DNA from: Geojedonia litorea
GTDB lineage: Bacteria; Bacteroidota; Bacteroidia; Flavobacteriales; Flavobacteriaceae
Assembly: GCF_042654525.1 (NCBI RefSeq)
Contig: NZ_JBHSGP010000014.1
Location: forward strand, 1,054,001-1,118,000
Direction: 5' to 3'
DNA length: 64,000 bases
Shown here: positions 7,065 through 17,000 of the stretch, one piece after another
Layout: each line of letters starts with the position of its first letter
Position numbering within the stretch: the first letter of the stretch is position 1
Translations under genes and position numbers: made by a program
The notes under the pieces: model-generated
What the model was told of the DNA's origin: nothing
Seen by the model: the letters and a program-made list of their open reading frames with translations, nothing else
Database searches by the model: none

Positions 7065-10000
7065 ATGTACTTAATTTTTGATACAGAGACCACAGGTTTG
7101 CCAAAACGTTGGGATGCGCCTATTACAGATACTGATAACTGGCCACGTTGTGTACAAATAGCTTGGCAATTGCATGATGAACTTGGGAATTGTATCGATC
7201 ATCAAGATTATTTGATTAAACCAGAAGGATTCAATATTCCTTTTGATGCTGAAAAAATACATGGAATTTCAACCGAACTCGCCGAAGAGCAAGGTGTCTC
7301 TTTAGTTGAGATGCTTCAAAAATTTAATGAAGTCCTTAATAAAACAAAATTCGTAGTAGGGCAAAATGTTGGTTTCGACCTCAATATTATGGGTGCCGAG
7401 TTTGTTCGTGCCGATATTGCTAATAAACTTCAAGAATTACCTGTTTTAGATACCTGTACCGAGCACACAGCAGAACTTTGTCAATTGCCAGGAGGACGCT
7501 ATGGTAAGTTTAAGTTACCAACATTAACCGAGTTACATGAATATCTGTTTAATGAGCCTTTTGATGAAGCACATAATGCAACGGCCGATGTAGAGGCTAC
7601 TACGCGATGTTTTTTGGAATTGGTAAGACGAGAAGAGTTTACAAAGGAGCAATTAGATGTTCAGCCTGATTATTTTCAAAAATTTTCCAAAGCCAACCCA
7701 GACGAAATTCAACTCATTGGCCTAAAACACATCAACCTTAAAAAGGCAAGTGCCAAGATAAACAAACGCCTTCAAGAAGCACAGACTGATGATATTTCAG
7801 AAGCCGAGCTACGTGAAAATATTTCAGAACTTGCCGATGTTGAGGTGGTGCACCTGCACAATCATTCGCAATTTTCAATATTGCAATCTACCATAAGTAT
7901 TAAAGACTTGGTTAACGCGGCGGCTGAACAAAAAATGCCAGCTGTTGCCTTAACTGACCATGCCAATATGATGGGGGCTTTCCATTTTGTTAAAGAGGTT
8001 ACTAATTATAATAAAACTGTAAAAGCCAAAAATGAAGAAGCATTGGCTAGAGGTGAACAGCCTGTAGTGAAAGAAATAAAGCCTATTATTGGCTGTGAAT
8101 TTTTTGTGTGTGAGAACCATTTGGATAAGTCAAGAAAGGATAACGGTTATCAAATAGTGCTGATTGCCAAGAATAAAAAGGGTTATCATAATTTGGCCAA
8201 ATTATCGTCTATTGCGTATACAAATGGCTTTTATTATGTGCCTAGGATTGACAAAAATCTGATTTCGCAATACAAAGACAACCTTATTGCCCTCACTGGA
8301 AATTTATATGGCGAAGTTCCTAGCAAAGTCTTGAATATTGGAGAAAATCAAGCCGAAGAGGCCTTGCTTTGGTGGAAAGCAGAGTTTGGCGAGGATCTTT
8401 ATGTTGAATTGATGCGCCATAATCAGGAAGATGAAAACAGAGTAAATCCTACTTTGGTTAAATTGGCAAATCAACACCAAGTAAAACTTGTAGCGACTAA
8501 CAATACCTATTATTGCAAAAAGGAAGATGCTAATGCACATGATATTTTGCTTTGTGTTAAAGATGGTGAAAAGCAAGCAACTCCAATAGGTCGCGGTCGC
8601 GGATACCGCTACGGATTACCTAATCAGGAATATTACTTTAAGTCGTCTAAAGAGATGAAGGCACTATTTAGTGATATTCCGGAGGCTATTAGTAATATTC
8701 AGGAGGTCGTTGATAAAGTTGAAGCTTACCAATTGGCCCGAGAAGTCCTTCTTCCAAAATTTGATATACCTGATAGCTTTGAAAATGAAGATGATTATTT
8801 ACGTCATTTAACCTATGAAGGTGCTAAAAAGCGCTATGGTGAGTTGACTGATGAAATAATTGAACGTTTAGATTTTGAACTTGATGTTATAAAAAACACC
8901 GGTTATCCAGGGTATTTTTTAATTGTTGAAGATTTTATTCGCGAAGCTCGAAAAATGGATGTCTCTGTTGGTCCCGGTCGTGGTTCGGCAGCTGGTTCTG
9001 TAGTCGCCTATTGTTTGTGGATTACCAATATTGATCCTTTAAAATACGATTTACTTTTTGAGCGGTTTTTAAATCCAGATCGTGTGAGTATGCCCGATAT
9101 TGATATTGATTTTGATGACGAAGGTCGAGGCAGGGTTATGGATTACGTGATTAAAAAATATGGAAGTAATCAGGTAGCACAAATTATCACCTATGGAACC
9201 ATGGCAGCAAAATCATCCATTAGGGATACAGCACGTGTATTGGATCTTCCTTTATTTGATGCCGATAGAATTGCAAAATTAATTCCAACCATGTCAAAAC
9301 TTGGTAAGATTTTTGGCTATGATGAAAAGGAATTAAACAAAGCCTTTAGGTCTGAAGATTTAGAAAAAGTCAATCAGTTATTAAATATTTCAGATGGTGA
9401 TGATCTCGAAGCTCAAACAGTTAATTTAGCAAGAACCCTCGAAGGTTCTGTTAGAAATACAGGAATCCATGCCTGCGGTGTGATTATTACCCCAGACGAT
9501 ATTACCAATTTCGTGCCTGTAGCAACTGCAAAAGATTCTGATTTATATGTCACCCAGTTTGACAACTCTGTTGTTGAAGATGCAGGGCTATTGAAGATGG
9601 ATTTTTTAGGACTAAAAACCTTAACCCTAATAAAAGATACCGTAAAAATTGTTAAAGCGAAACATGGTATAACTTTAGATCCTGATACATTTCCTTTAGA
9701 TGATGAAAAAACCTATGAATTGTTCCAACGAGGAGAGACAGTAGGTATATTTCAATATGAATCTGCAGGAATGCAAAAACATCTTAAGGATCTTAAACCA
9801 ACGGTTTTTGATGATCTCATTGCTATGAACGCTTTGTATCGTCCAGGCCCAATGGAATACATTCCAAGTTTTATTGCCAGAAAACACGGTAGGGAAGAGA
9901 TTGTTTATGATCTCCCTGACATGGAAGACAACCTCAAGGAAACCTACGGTATAACAGTGTATCAGGAGCAGGTGATGTTACTTTCACAACGTTTGGCAAG

Positions 10001-11417
10001 TTTCACCAAAGGTGAAGCGGATGTCTTGCGGAAAGCCATGGGAAAAAAGATCTTTGCACTTCTCGAGAAACTGAAACCAAAATTTTTAGATGGAGGAGAA
10101 GCTAACGGACATCCTCGTGATGTTTTAGAAAAAATTTGGAAAGACTGGGAAGCTTTTGCGAGTTATGCATTTAACAAATCGCATTCTACTTGTTATGCCT
10201 GGATTGCCTACCAAACGGCTTATTTAAAGGCGCATTACCCAGCCGAATATATGGCGGCCGTGCTTTCCAATAATATGAATGACATCAAACAGGTGACCTT
10301 TTTTATGGAAGAGTGTAAGCGTATGCGTTTAGATGTTCTTGGACCCGATGTTAATGAGAGTTATTATAAATTTTCGGTGAATAAGGATAATGCAGTGCGT
10401 TTTGGAATGGGTGCTATTAAAGGCGTAGGTCATGGTGCTGTTATAACAATTGTGGAAAATCGAAAAAAAGATGGTCATTATAAATCAATTTTTGATTTGG
10501 CTAAACGTATTGATTTGCGTGCAGCCAATAAAAAAGCTTTTGAAAATTTGGCTTTAGCTGGAGGTTTCGATTGTTTTAAAAATACACATCGCGCTCAATA
10601 TTTTTCGGATGAAGGCGATGGAATTACTTTTTTAGAAAAGGCTATTCGCTATGGAAGTAAGCATCAAGAAAATGAAAATTCGGCTCAAGTAAGCTTGTTT
10701 GGTGATGCTAGTGATGTACAGATTGCAGAGCCTCAAGTACCGCCTTGCGAAGAATGGGGAACCATGGAAAAATTAGCCCGAGAAAAAGAAGTCGTGGGTA
10801 TTTATATTTCTGGACATCCTTTAGACGATTTTAAAATTGAAATGAATACATTTTGTAATGCAACTTTGGCATTATTCAATAATCTTGAACCTTATGTGAA
10901 TAGAGAGTTGACCTTTGGTGGCGTGGTGACTACAATTCAGCATCGTGTTAGTAAACAAGGAAAGGGTTGGGCGGCGTTTACGGTTGAGGATTATACCGAC
11001 AGTTTTGAATTTCGAATTTTTGGTGAAGAATATTTAAAATTTAGACACTTTTTGGTTAAAAATTCATTCGTTTATGTCAAGGCTTTTATACGTGAAGGTT
11101 GGACCAATAAGGATACTGGTAAAAAGAGCGAGCCCAGAATTCAGTTTAATAATTTTCAGTTGCTACATGATGTGATGGATACCTACGCCAAAAAACTTTC
11201 AATTCAGTTGAATATTAGTGATTTACAAGAGCATAGAATCAATGTATTAAAAGACCTCATTAAAACACATAAAGGGGATCATGCGCTCAACTTTGTGGTT
11301 TATGACAATGACGAGCAATTAAAATTGAGTATGCCTAGCCGCAAACAAAAGGTTAAGATATCTCAAGAACTTTTAGATGAACTCGAAAACAATGATGTGT
11401 TTTATAAGTTGAATTAA
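7065..11417 (+). CDS. dnaE: DNA polymerase III alpha subunit with fused N-terminal 3'-5' exonuclease
   Basis: This 1450-aa protein is the replicative polymerase of the cell. Residues 1-200 are a DnaQ-type exonuclease with all three Exo motifs: FDTETTG, GQNVGFDLN and HNATADVEA. The PHP domain starts near residue 260 (VVHLHNHSQFS, ALTDHANMMG, GCEFFVC). The polymerase palm has PDIDIDFDDEGR near residues 676-687, which holds the catalytic aspartates. An OB-fold region lies near 1280-1330. The protein is about 290 residues longer than E. coli DnaE, mainly because of the proofreading domain, so synthesis and proofreading sit on one chain. This layout is known from Bacteroidota. The gene is monocistronic, with a terminator upstream. 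Confidence 0.96.
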   Translation: MYLIFDTETTGLPKRWDAPITDTDNWPRCVQIAWQLHDELGNCIDHQDYLIKPEGFNIPFDAEKIHGISTELAEEQGVSLVEMLQKFNEVLNKTKFVVGQNVGFDLNIMGAEFVRADIANKLQELPVLDTCTEHTAELCQLPGGRYGKFKLPTLTELHEYLFNEPFDEAHNATADVEATTRCFLELVRREEFTKEQLDVQPDYFQKFSKANPDEIQLIGLKHINLKKASAKINKRLQEAQTDDISEAELRENISELADVEVVHLHNHSQFSILQSTISIKDLVNAAAEQKMPAVALTDHANMMGAFHFVKEVTNYNKTVKAKNEEALARGEQPVVKEIKPIIGCEFFVCENHLDKSRKDNGYQIVLIAKNKKGYHNLAKLSSIAYTNGFYYVPRIDKNLISQYKDNLIALTGNLYGEVPSKVLNIGENQAEEALLWWKAEFGEDLYVELMRHNQEDENRVNPTLVKLANQHQVKLVATNNTYYCKKEDANAHDILLCVKDGEKQATPIGRGRGYRYGLPNQEYYFKSSKEMKALFSDIPEAISNIQEVVDKVEAYQLAREVLLPKFDIPDSFENEDDYLRHLTYEGAKKRYGELTDEIIERLDFELDVIKNTGYPGYFLIVEDFIREARKMDVSVGPGRGSAAGSVVAYCLWITNIDPLKYDLLFERFLNPDRVSMPDIDIDFDDEGRGRVMDYVIKKYGSNQVAQIITYGTMAAKSSIRDTARVLDLPLFDADRIAKLIPTMSKLGKIFGYDEKELNKAFRSEDLEKVNQLLNISDGDDLEAQTVNLARTLEGSVRNTGIHACGVIITPDDITNFVPVATAKDSDLYVTQFDNSVVEDAGLLKMDFLGLKTLTLIKDTVKIVKAKHGITLDPDTFPLDDEKTYELFQRGETVGIFQYESAGMQKHLKDLKPTVFDDLIAMNALYRPGPMEYIPSFIARKHGREEIVYDLPDMEDNLKETYGITVYQEQVMLLSQRLASFTKGEADVLRKAMGKKIFALLEKLKPKFLDGGEANGHPRDVLEKIWKDWEAFASYAFNKSHSTCYAWIAYQTAYLKAHYPAEYMAAVLSNNMNDIKQVTFFMEECKRMRLDVLGPDVNESYYKFSVNKDNAVRFGMGAIKGVGHGAVITIVENRKKDGHYKSIFDLAKRIDLRAANKKAFENLALAGGFDCFKNTHRAQYFSDEGDGITFLEKAIRYGSKHQENENSAQVSLFGDASDVQIAEPQVPPCEEWGTMEKLAREKEVVGIYISGHPLDDFKIEMNTFCNATLALFNNLEPYVNRELTFGGVVTTIQHRVSKQGKGWAAFTVEDYTDSFEFRIFGEEYLKFRHFLVKNSFVYVKAFIREGWTNKDTGKKSEPRIQFNNFQLLHDVMDTYAKKLSIQLNISDLQEHRINVLKDLIKTHKGDHALNFVVYDNDEQLKLSMPSRKQKVKISQELLDELENNDVFYKLN

Positions 11418-11596
11418 TTATATGAATTCTTAATTGCACAAGGGATTGAGCTATTGTTGGAGCTCCTTGAAAAGAGCGACTTGCGAAAGCCCGGTTATTT
11501 GTAAAATAATGTGCCCTGATAGGCTTTATAACAGCATTCAATTAGCATATAGCCAAAACAAATACCACCAATGTAAGGATTAGGGATTTTTTTGAC

Positions 11597-11604
11597 TAAT
11601 TTTG
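11597..11604 (+). promoter_or_regulatory. Bacteroidota -7 box for trxA
   Basis: TAATTTTG matches TAnnTTTG exactly and lies 39 bp before the trxA ATG. The 226 bp between dnaE and trxA hold nothing else convincing. Confidence 0.5.
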
Positions 11605-11643
11605 CACTGTAAGTTAAAATAAACGTAATTAAAGAATACTATT

Positions 11644-11961
11644 ATGGCATTAGAGATAACAGATGCGACGTTTGAAGAAACGGTATTAAAAAGTGATAAA
11701 CCAGTAATGGTTGATTTTTGGGCTGCATGGTGTGGACCTTGTAGAATGGTTGGTCCAATCATTGATCAAATTAGTCAAGAATACGAAGGAAAAGCAGTTG
11801 TTGGTAAGGTTGATGTCGATGCTAATCAAGAATTTGCGGCTAAATACGGTGTAAGAAATATTCCTACAGTTTTGGTGTTTCAAAACGGTGAAGTCGTTGG
11901 CAGACAAGTAGGTGTTGCTCCAAAAAATGCTTATACTGAAGCTATCGATTCACTTTTATAA
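11644..11961 (+). CDS. trxA: Thioredoxin
   Basis: A 105-aa cytoplasmic disulfide reductase with the classic WCGPC active site at residues 29-33, the upstream VMVDFWA strand and the cis-proline in RNIPTVLVF. The length matches single-domain thioredoxins. It passes electrons from thioredoxin reductase to ribonucleotide reductase and other targets. A promoter box lies 39 bp upstream and a terminator hairpin follows at 11983, so it is probably transcribed mostly alone, with some read-through into the ClpP paralogue. Confidence 0.95.
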   Translation: MALEITDATFEETVLKSDKPVMVDFWAAWCGPCRMVGPIIDQISQEYEGKAVVGKVDVDANQEFAAKYGVRNIPTVLVFQNGEVVGRQVGVAPKNAYTEAIDSLL

Positions 11962-11982
11962 TATAAGTCTAAAAGAAATGAT

Positions 11983-12014
11983 AAAAGGTTTGCCATAATG
12001 GTGAACCTTTTTTT
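11983..12014 (+). terminator. Rho-independent terminator after trxA
   Basis: The stem AAAAGGTT with AACCTTTT is extended by an inner CCAT/ATGG pairing and followed by a T-rich stretch. It lies 22 bp after the trxA stop codon. Confidence 0.75.
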
Positions 12015-12037
12015 ATTTTAGAAGAAAATTAAACAGC

Positions 12038-12580
12038 ATGAGCAATAAATCAAAAATACAAGATGCTATAGATAGCAAATTAATTGAAGAGCGTAAAGTT
12101 TTCCTTTGGGGACAGGTCGATGACAAATCTGCAAAGCATGTGATAGATCGATTAATGTACCTAGATAGTTTAGAAACCAAAGACATTCACCTATATATTA
12201 ATAGTCCAGGAGGTTATGTGACTTCAGGATTTGCTATTTACGATTGTATGAAATCCTTAAAAAGCGATGTCTCTACAATTTGTACAGGCTTTGCGGCTTC
12301 AATGGGATCAATAATACTATCTGCAGGAGAAAAAGGAAAACGGTTTATTCAACCACATGCAAGGGTGATGATCCATCAGCCTAGCGGTGGAGCTCGTGGT
12401 CCAGCCAGTGATATCGAAATTACGGCTCAAGAAATTTTAAAAACCAAAGAATTAAGTGCTCAAATTTTAGCCGATAATTGTGGTCAGAAGCTTGACAAGA
12501 TCATGAAGGATTTTAATCGAGATCATTGGATGGGTGCTGAAGAATCTGTGGCTTACGGAATTGTAGATAAGGTTTTATAG
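12038..12580 (+). CDS. clpP: ClpP-family ATP-dependent protease subunit
   Basis: A 180-aa ClpP with an intact catalytic triad: Ser88 in GFAASMGS, His113 in MIHQPSGG and Asp162 in FNRDHWMGAEE. The handle and head sequences (INSPGGYVTSGFAIYD) are normal. ClpP forms two stacked heptameric rings and degrades proteins fed in by ClpX or ClpA/C. No Clp ATPase gene lies nearby, so this may be a second clpP separate from a tig-clpP-clpX locus elsewhere. It is slightly shorter than canonical ClpP because the N-terminal region is brief. The DUF58 gene begins 4 bp after its stop, so the two are probably co-transcribed. Confidence 0.88.
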   Translation: MSNKSKIQDAIDSKLIEERKVFLWGQVDDKSAKHVIDRLMYLDSLETKDIHLYINSPGGYVTSGFAIYDCMKSLKSDVSTICTGFAASMGSIILSAGEKGKRFIQPHARVMIHQPSGGARGPASDIEITAQEILKTKELSAQILADNCGQKLDKIMKDFNRDHWMGAEESVAYGIVDKVL

Positions 12581-12584
12581 ATAC

Positions 12585-13514
12585 ATGGAAATTCAACAAG
12601 AACTCAATAAAACGGGAGGCTTTAAAAACCTTGAATTACTCGCTAAACAAGTAGTTGAAGGTTTTATTGCAGGAATGCATAAAAGTCCGTTTCATGGGTT
12701 TTCTGCCGAATTTGCCGAACATAAAATTTATAATCAAGGCGAAAGCACCAAGCATATCGATTGGAAGCTTTATGCCAAAACCGACAAGCTCTTTACTAAG
12801 CGCTATGATGAAGAAACCAATTTGCGCTGTCATATCATAATCGATAATAGCAGCTCTATGCATTATCCACAATTAAAGGAGTTTGGGATTAATAGTTTGA
12901 ACAAAATCGCATTTTCAGCATTGGCTTCGGCATCTTTGATGCATATTTTAAAAAAGCAGCGCGATGCCATTGGATTGAGTATTTATAGTGATGCTTATGA
13001 TTATTATGCGCCCGAAAAAGGAAGCGAAAGGCACCATCAAATGTTACTGGGGCAATTGAGTTCTATGGTGTTATTTAAACCTGTAAATAAACAGACTGAA
13101 ACTTACACCTATTTACATCAGATCGCCGAAAAAATCCATAGACGCTCGTTGATTTTCTTTTTTACTGATATGTTTCAAACCGCAACAAACGATGCTAAAT
13201 TATTTGAGGCTTTGCGGCATTTAAAGCATAACAAACACGAGGTCATTTTATTTCATGTGTTTGATAAGGATAAGGAATTTAAATTCGATTTTGATAATAG
13301 TCCAAAACGATTTGTAGATGTTGAAACGGGAGATTACATAAATCTTTATCCGGAAACGATAAAGGATTCCTATCAAGAGGCTGTAGGCGATTATTTTAAT
13401 GCTATACGCTTAAAATGCGGCCAATATCAGATAAAATATGTTGAAGCAGATATTAATAAAGATTTTGACAAAATCTTGATGACCTATATGGTAGAGCGTC
13501 ATAAATTTGGGTAA
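12585..13514 (+). CDS. DUF58 domain protein (vWA-like fold)
   Basis: This 309-aa cytoplasmic protein has the DUF58 signature YNQGESTKHIDWKLYAK (residues 49-65) followed by a von Willebrand A-like core whose metal-binding motif is DNSSS at residues 87-91. Such proteins often accompany MoxR ATPases and are thought to act in chaperone-like assembly, but no moxR gene is present here. The spacing of 4 bp from clpP suggests a shared transcript and perhaps a link to protein quality control, which is inference. The tRNA-Asp promoter starts about 30 bp downstream. Confidence 0.85.
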   Translation: MEIQQELNKTGGFKNLELLAKQVVEGFIAGMHKSPFHGFSAEFAEHKIYNQGESTKHIDWKLYAKTDKLFTKRYDEETNLRCHIIIDNSSSMHYPQLKEFGINSLNKIAFSALASASLMHILKKQRDAIGLSIYSDAYDYYAPEKGSERHHQMLLGQLSSMVLFKPVNKQTETYTYLHQIAEKIHRRSLIFFFTDMFQTATNDAKLFEALRHLKHNKHEVILFHVFDKDKEFKFDFDNSPKRFVDVETGDYINLYPETIKDSYQEAVGDYFNAIRLKCGQYQIKYVEADINKDFDKILMTYMVERHKFG

Positions 13515-13545
13515 AGCAAATAAATTAAAAAAACGCTAAAAAATG

Positions 13546-13576
13546 TTTGGGATATAAAAAAACGAGCGTATATTTG
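13546..13576 (+). promoter_or_regulatory. Consensus Bacteroidota promoter for tRNA-Asp
   Basis: TTTG at 13546-13549 and TATATTTG at 13569-13576 are separated by 19 bp, matching the Bacteroidota -33/-7 consensus. Transcription would begin about 12 nt before the mature tRNA. Confidence 0.8.
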
Positions 13577-13594
13577 CAACCGCAATAATGCAAC

Positions 13595-13668
13595 GGTTTG
13601 GTAGTTCAGTTGGTTAGAATACCTGCCTGTCACGCAGGGGGTCGCGGGTTCGAGTCCCGTCCAGACCG
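13595..13668 (+). tRNA. tRNA-Asp (anticodon GTC)
   Basis: A full cloverleaf can be folded. The acceptor stem is GGTTTGG with CCAGACC (one G-T pair). The anticodon stem is CCTGC with GCAGG around the loop CTGTCAC, giving anticodon GTC. The T-arm is GCGGG TTCGAGT CCCGT. The terminal CCA is not encoded. The last 21 nt are duplicated at 18232 as the start of a long direct repeat, which is the typical mark of a tRNA gene used as an insertion site. Confidence 0.97.
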
Positions 13669-13832
13669 CAAGATTGTAAAAAGCTTCAATGAGAGTTGAG
13701 GCTTTTTTTGGCAATCAAAAGAAGTTGTGTTGTTAGTAAACACCTAGTGTTTGCTAAAGGTTTAAGTAGTTAAACCAATGGAAAGCTTTCCTTTTTTCTA
13801 AATAGAAGATTGGGATGCTTTTTTGTTTTTAG
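13648..13832 (+). repeat. Direct repeat R1 (185 bp), overlapping the tRNA-Asp 3' end
   Basis: It differs from R2 (18232-18416) at only three positions by my alignment (13672 G/A, one A/T in the CAAAAGAAG segment, and one A/G in the loop of the final hairpin). It holds, in order, the tRNA 3' end, the tRNA terminator, a conserved block (13711-13729), hairpin A (13734-13756, AAACAC-cta-GTGTTT core), hairpin B (13759-13776, GGTTTAA-gtag-TTAAACC), the palindrome GGAAAGCTTTCC (13780-13791) and a second terminator-like hairpin ending in a T-run. With the 14033 promoter it fills the 364-bp gap between the tRNA and the next gene. Confidence 0.95.
13678..13709 (+). terminator. Rho-independent terminator after tRNA-Asp
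   Basis: The stem AAAAAGCTTCAA with TTGAGGCTTTTT (one mismatch, 6-nt loop) runs into TTTTTTT. It starts 10 bp after the tRNA. The same terminator is present in R2 without a tRNA in front of it. Confidence 0.85.
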
Positions 13833-13998
13833 GTGTTGTTGTCACTAAAAATATCTTCTAAAAAGGCATACAATAAGGTATATATAAGACCACTTTAGTG
13901 AGATTTTAAAGATAAGGATCAGTTTTGAGTTACAAGGACTAAAGCGAATATAGATTAAAGCAAAACATTCTTTTTATAAAAAAATCAATTAATTAAAA

Positions 13999-14006
13999 TA
14001 TATTTG
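13999..14006 (+). promoter_or_regulatory. Bacteroidota -7 box for the cassette genes
   Basis: TATATTTG lies 27 bp before the ATG at 14033, giving a leader of about 20 nt. The inserted pair of genes therefore carries its own promoter between R1 and the first gene. Confidence 0.55.
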
Positions 14007-14032
14007 AAACTAAATTTTGATTAAACCAAAAG

Positions 14033-17000
14033 ATGAAAAATTTAATTATTATAAGTACACTTCAACTATTTGTGTTTGCAGTTACGGCTCAAGATTTTTT
14101 AGATCCAATAAAAAAAGCATCTTTTGGTTTGAATCATCATACAAACAGGGATATTTCATATTTTGCTATCCCTGATGAATTTGGAAATATTTATAACATA
14201 GGTACAACAGAGAGGGACTCTACCTATACAGATATTATTATAACTAAACTTGGTGTTGATTTTAGTTTAAGATGGCAAAAACGATATTCAGTAGATACGG
14301 ATTTATCTTATGATATTCCGCTTTCCTCATATTTAGACTCTAATAATAATTTAATTATAATTGGAAGAAGTTCTTTTAAGGCATCAAACAGCAACGGTTT
14401 GATTTTTATTTTAAAATATGACTCAAATGGTAACAAAATTTGGACAAAAACAATAGGTAATCTTAATGGTGCTGATTATTTTGACTATGGTTATTTTAAC
14501 TCGTTTTTTGAAGATGATATTTTGAGAGTTATTTATAACCCTATTAATCTGAATGATTCTGAAGGGAATGGCAATTCAGCAATTAATTATTTAACAATTG
14601 ATGGATCAGGAGCAATTATAGAAGAAGTAAATACTGTTCTTTCAAATAATGGGATAAATAGTATTTACAGTAATGGAATCTATTATACTTTAGTTAGAAA
14701 GGACAATGATGCTGGTTATTATGATTTTTTTTTGAGAAGAATAGGGATTGGAGTAGATGAAATTTACCTTCTTAACGATCAGCCAAATTATGTTGATGAA
14801 AATTTCACACAAGTTGTTGATCAAATTCAATTAAAGGTTGATAGCAATGAGAATTTATATTTAATCAACCCCAACTTAGTAGGTGATGGTAAAGGTTTTG
14901 CTTATACAAAGATCAATAAAGAAGGAGAGATTCAATATTCATTTGGCACATCAATAAATTATAATTTATTAGGAAGTTATATTGATATAGATAATAAAAT
15001 TTGTGTTATTTATGAAGATAATTCAATTGGTAAGATAATCAATAAAAGATTAGATGATTTTGGGGCTGAGATTGAATCGTTTAGCACTAATTTCACTAAT
15101 CTTATCGGAAGTAGGCTTAATGATGATAATACTCTTTTTGTTCTGAACAATAATAATGTAATTTCGTTATTGAATAAGGATTTGTCTTTAGTTGATGATT
15201 TTAATTTTTCTTCTTCTTTCGATATATCTGATATTACAAAAACTAACAGTTCAAATGTTATTGTTTCTGGAACCACATATGAGAAAATGTATCCAGAATC
15301 TGATTTCTTTACACAAAACAATATTGTTTTAGAAAAGATTTCCCCAGACCAATTATTAAATTCTTATACATTTTCAGGTGAAGGAACTTCTAAAGCTTTT
15401 AGACAAAGGCTAATTATTGATCACAATGATAATTATTTGGTGATTTCTGAAGAGAAATTGGGCCCAGATAATTTATTTATTGGTGGGTCAAGAGCAGAAT
15501 TAAATAAAAGTGTTACAAAATATGATTCTAATCTTAATGTGCTATGGAGAATAGAATCTCCTAATTTTTTAATTGGATACTCTACGTCTATGGAGGATAA
15601 TGTAGTATTGGATTCTGAAAACAATCTATATATTAATTCAAAAATAAATGCCGAAAATTTTGAACTGATTAAGGTATCTGAATCCGGCGATATTGTTTTT
15701 ACTGTTCCTAGTTTTCAGAATAGATATGTTTATGTCGACCAAAACAACAATATAAATATAGCCACACCTCCAATATATAATCAAAATTCACTTGATCGTG
15801 ATACAGTGATTTACACATTTGATTCCAATAATGGAAATCTTTTAACTACTACATTGCTTGAAGGACTCGAGTTTTTAAAACCTTATAGTTCTTCAAATGG
15901 GGACTCCTTTATTTACATGTATACTGGAAGTAATACTTCTGGTGATACATCACCAAAAATGAATGTTTATAAAAATTTATCTTTAGAGTTTTCAATTAAT
16001 TTGGCAATTAATGGTACCTATGGGGGTATTGGAGCTGTTGATATTGCAGAAAACGGAGATTTGTTTTTTGGATCTTCATGGGGTCAAATAAATGAAAAAC
16101 TACACAGAATTTCACTTTCCAATACTTATAAGTATATTAATATTAATAATAGAATAAGTAGAATAAAAGCACTGAAAAATGGAAGGGTTTTTACCATTGC
16201 TGACCTAATTTCAAACAACGAAGGCACTATTAATATTTATGATGCAGATTTGTCATTGGTATCTTATAATTCAGATATATTTTATAATTATTCTCAATTA
16301 TTTGAAATGCAAGAGTTTATTTTTGTGAATTCTTATTATGATAATTTGGTTAAGGTACTTAATCAAAGCGGAGAATTGGTTGAAGAATTTAAATTGCCAA
16401 ATGCTTTAGACTTTGCCTATTCAGGACTGGACTCTAATGACCATTTAATTCTAACAGGCAGATTTGGAAATCAAATATACACCTTCCAAGAATATAGCTG
16501 GTATAGAGGGTTTATCCATAAATATAAATATAATGGTCCTGTTGATAATGATAGTGATGGGGTAAGTGATTTTTTAGATTTATGCCCTGACTCTCCATTC
16601 GGGGAATCTGTAAATGAGGAAGGTTGTTCTGAAAGTCAATTGGATGATGACAACGATGGTGTTTCTAATAATTTGGATTTATGTCCAAATACACCTAATG
16701 GAGAATTTGTTGATGACGATGGCTGTTCTGAAAGTCAAAAAGATGATGATTTAGATGGTGTAATGAATAATCTGGATTTATGCCCAAATACATCACAAGG
16801 TAGTACTGTAAACTCATCAGGATGTTTTATTCTGCCATCTAACAATTTTACTATAGAAACTATTGGTGAGACTTGTAAAAATAAGAATAATGCTAAAATT
16901 ATTATTTCTGCAGTAGAATTACATAATTATAATGTTACTGTTAATGGTGTTCTTTATGAATTCAATAATAATCTTACAATTGAAAATCTGGCGCCTGGAG

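Noticed and set aside
11353..11541. 62-aa minus-strand frame at the end of dnaE, and a possible decayed gene at 11418-11570.
   Set aside because: No homology-like motif could be seen, and the region has no consistent coding signal on either strand.
13499..13714. Open frame of 71 aa on the minus strand across tRNA-Asp (contains WTGLEPATPCVTGRYSNQ).
   Set aside because: This is the well-known false protein read antisense through a tRNA gene; the tRNA explains the sequence.
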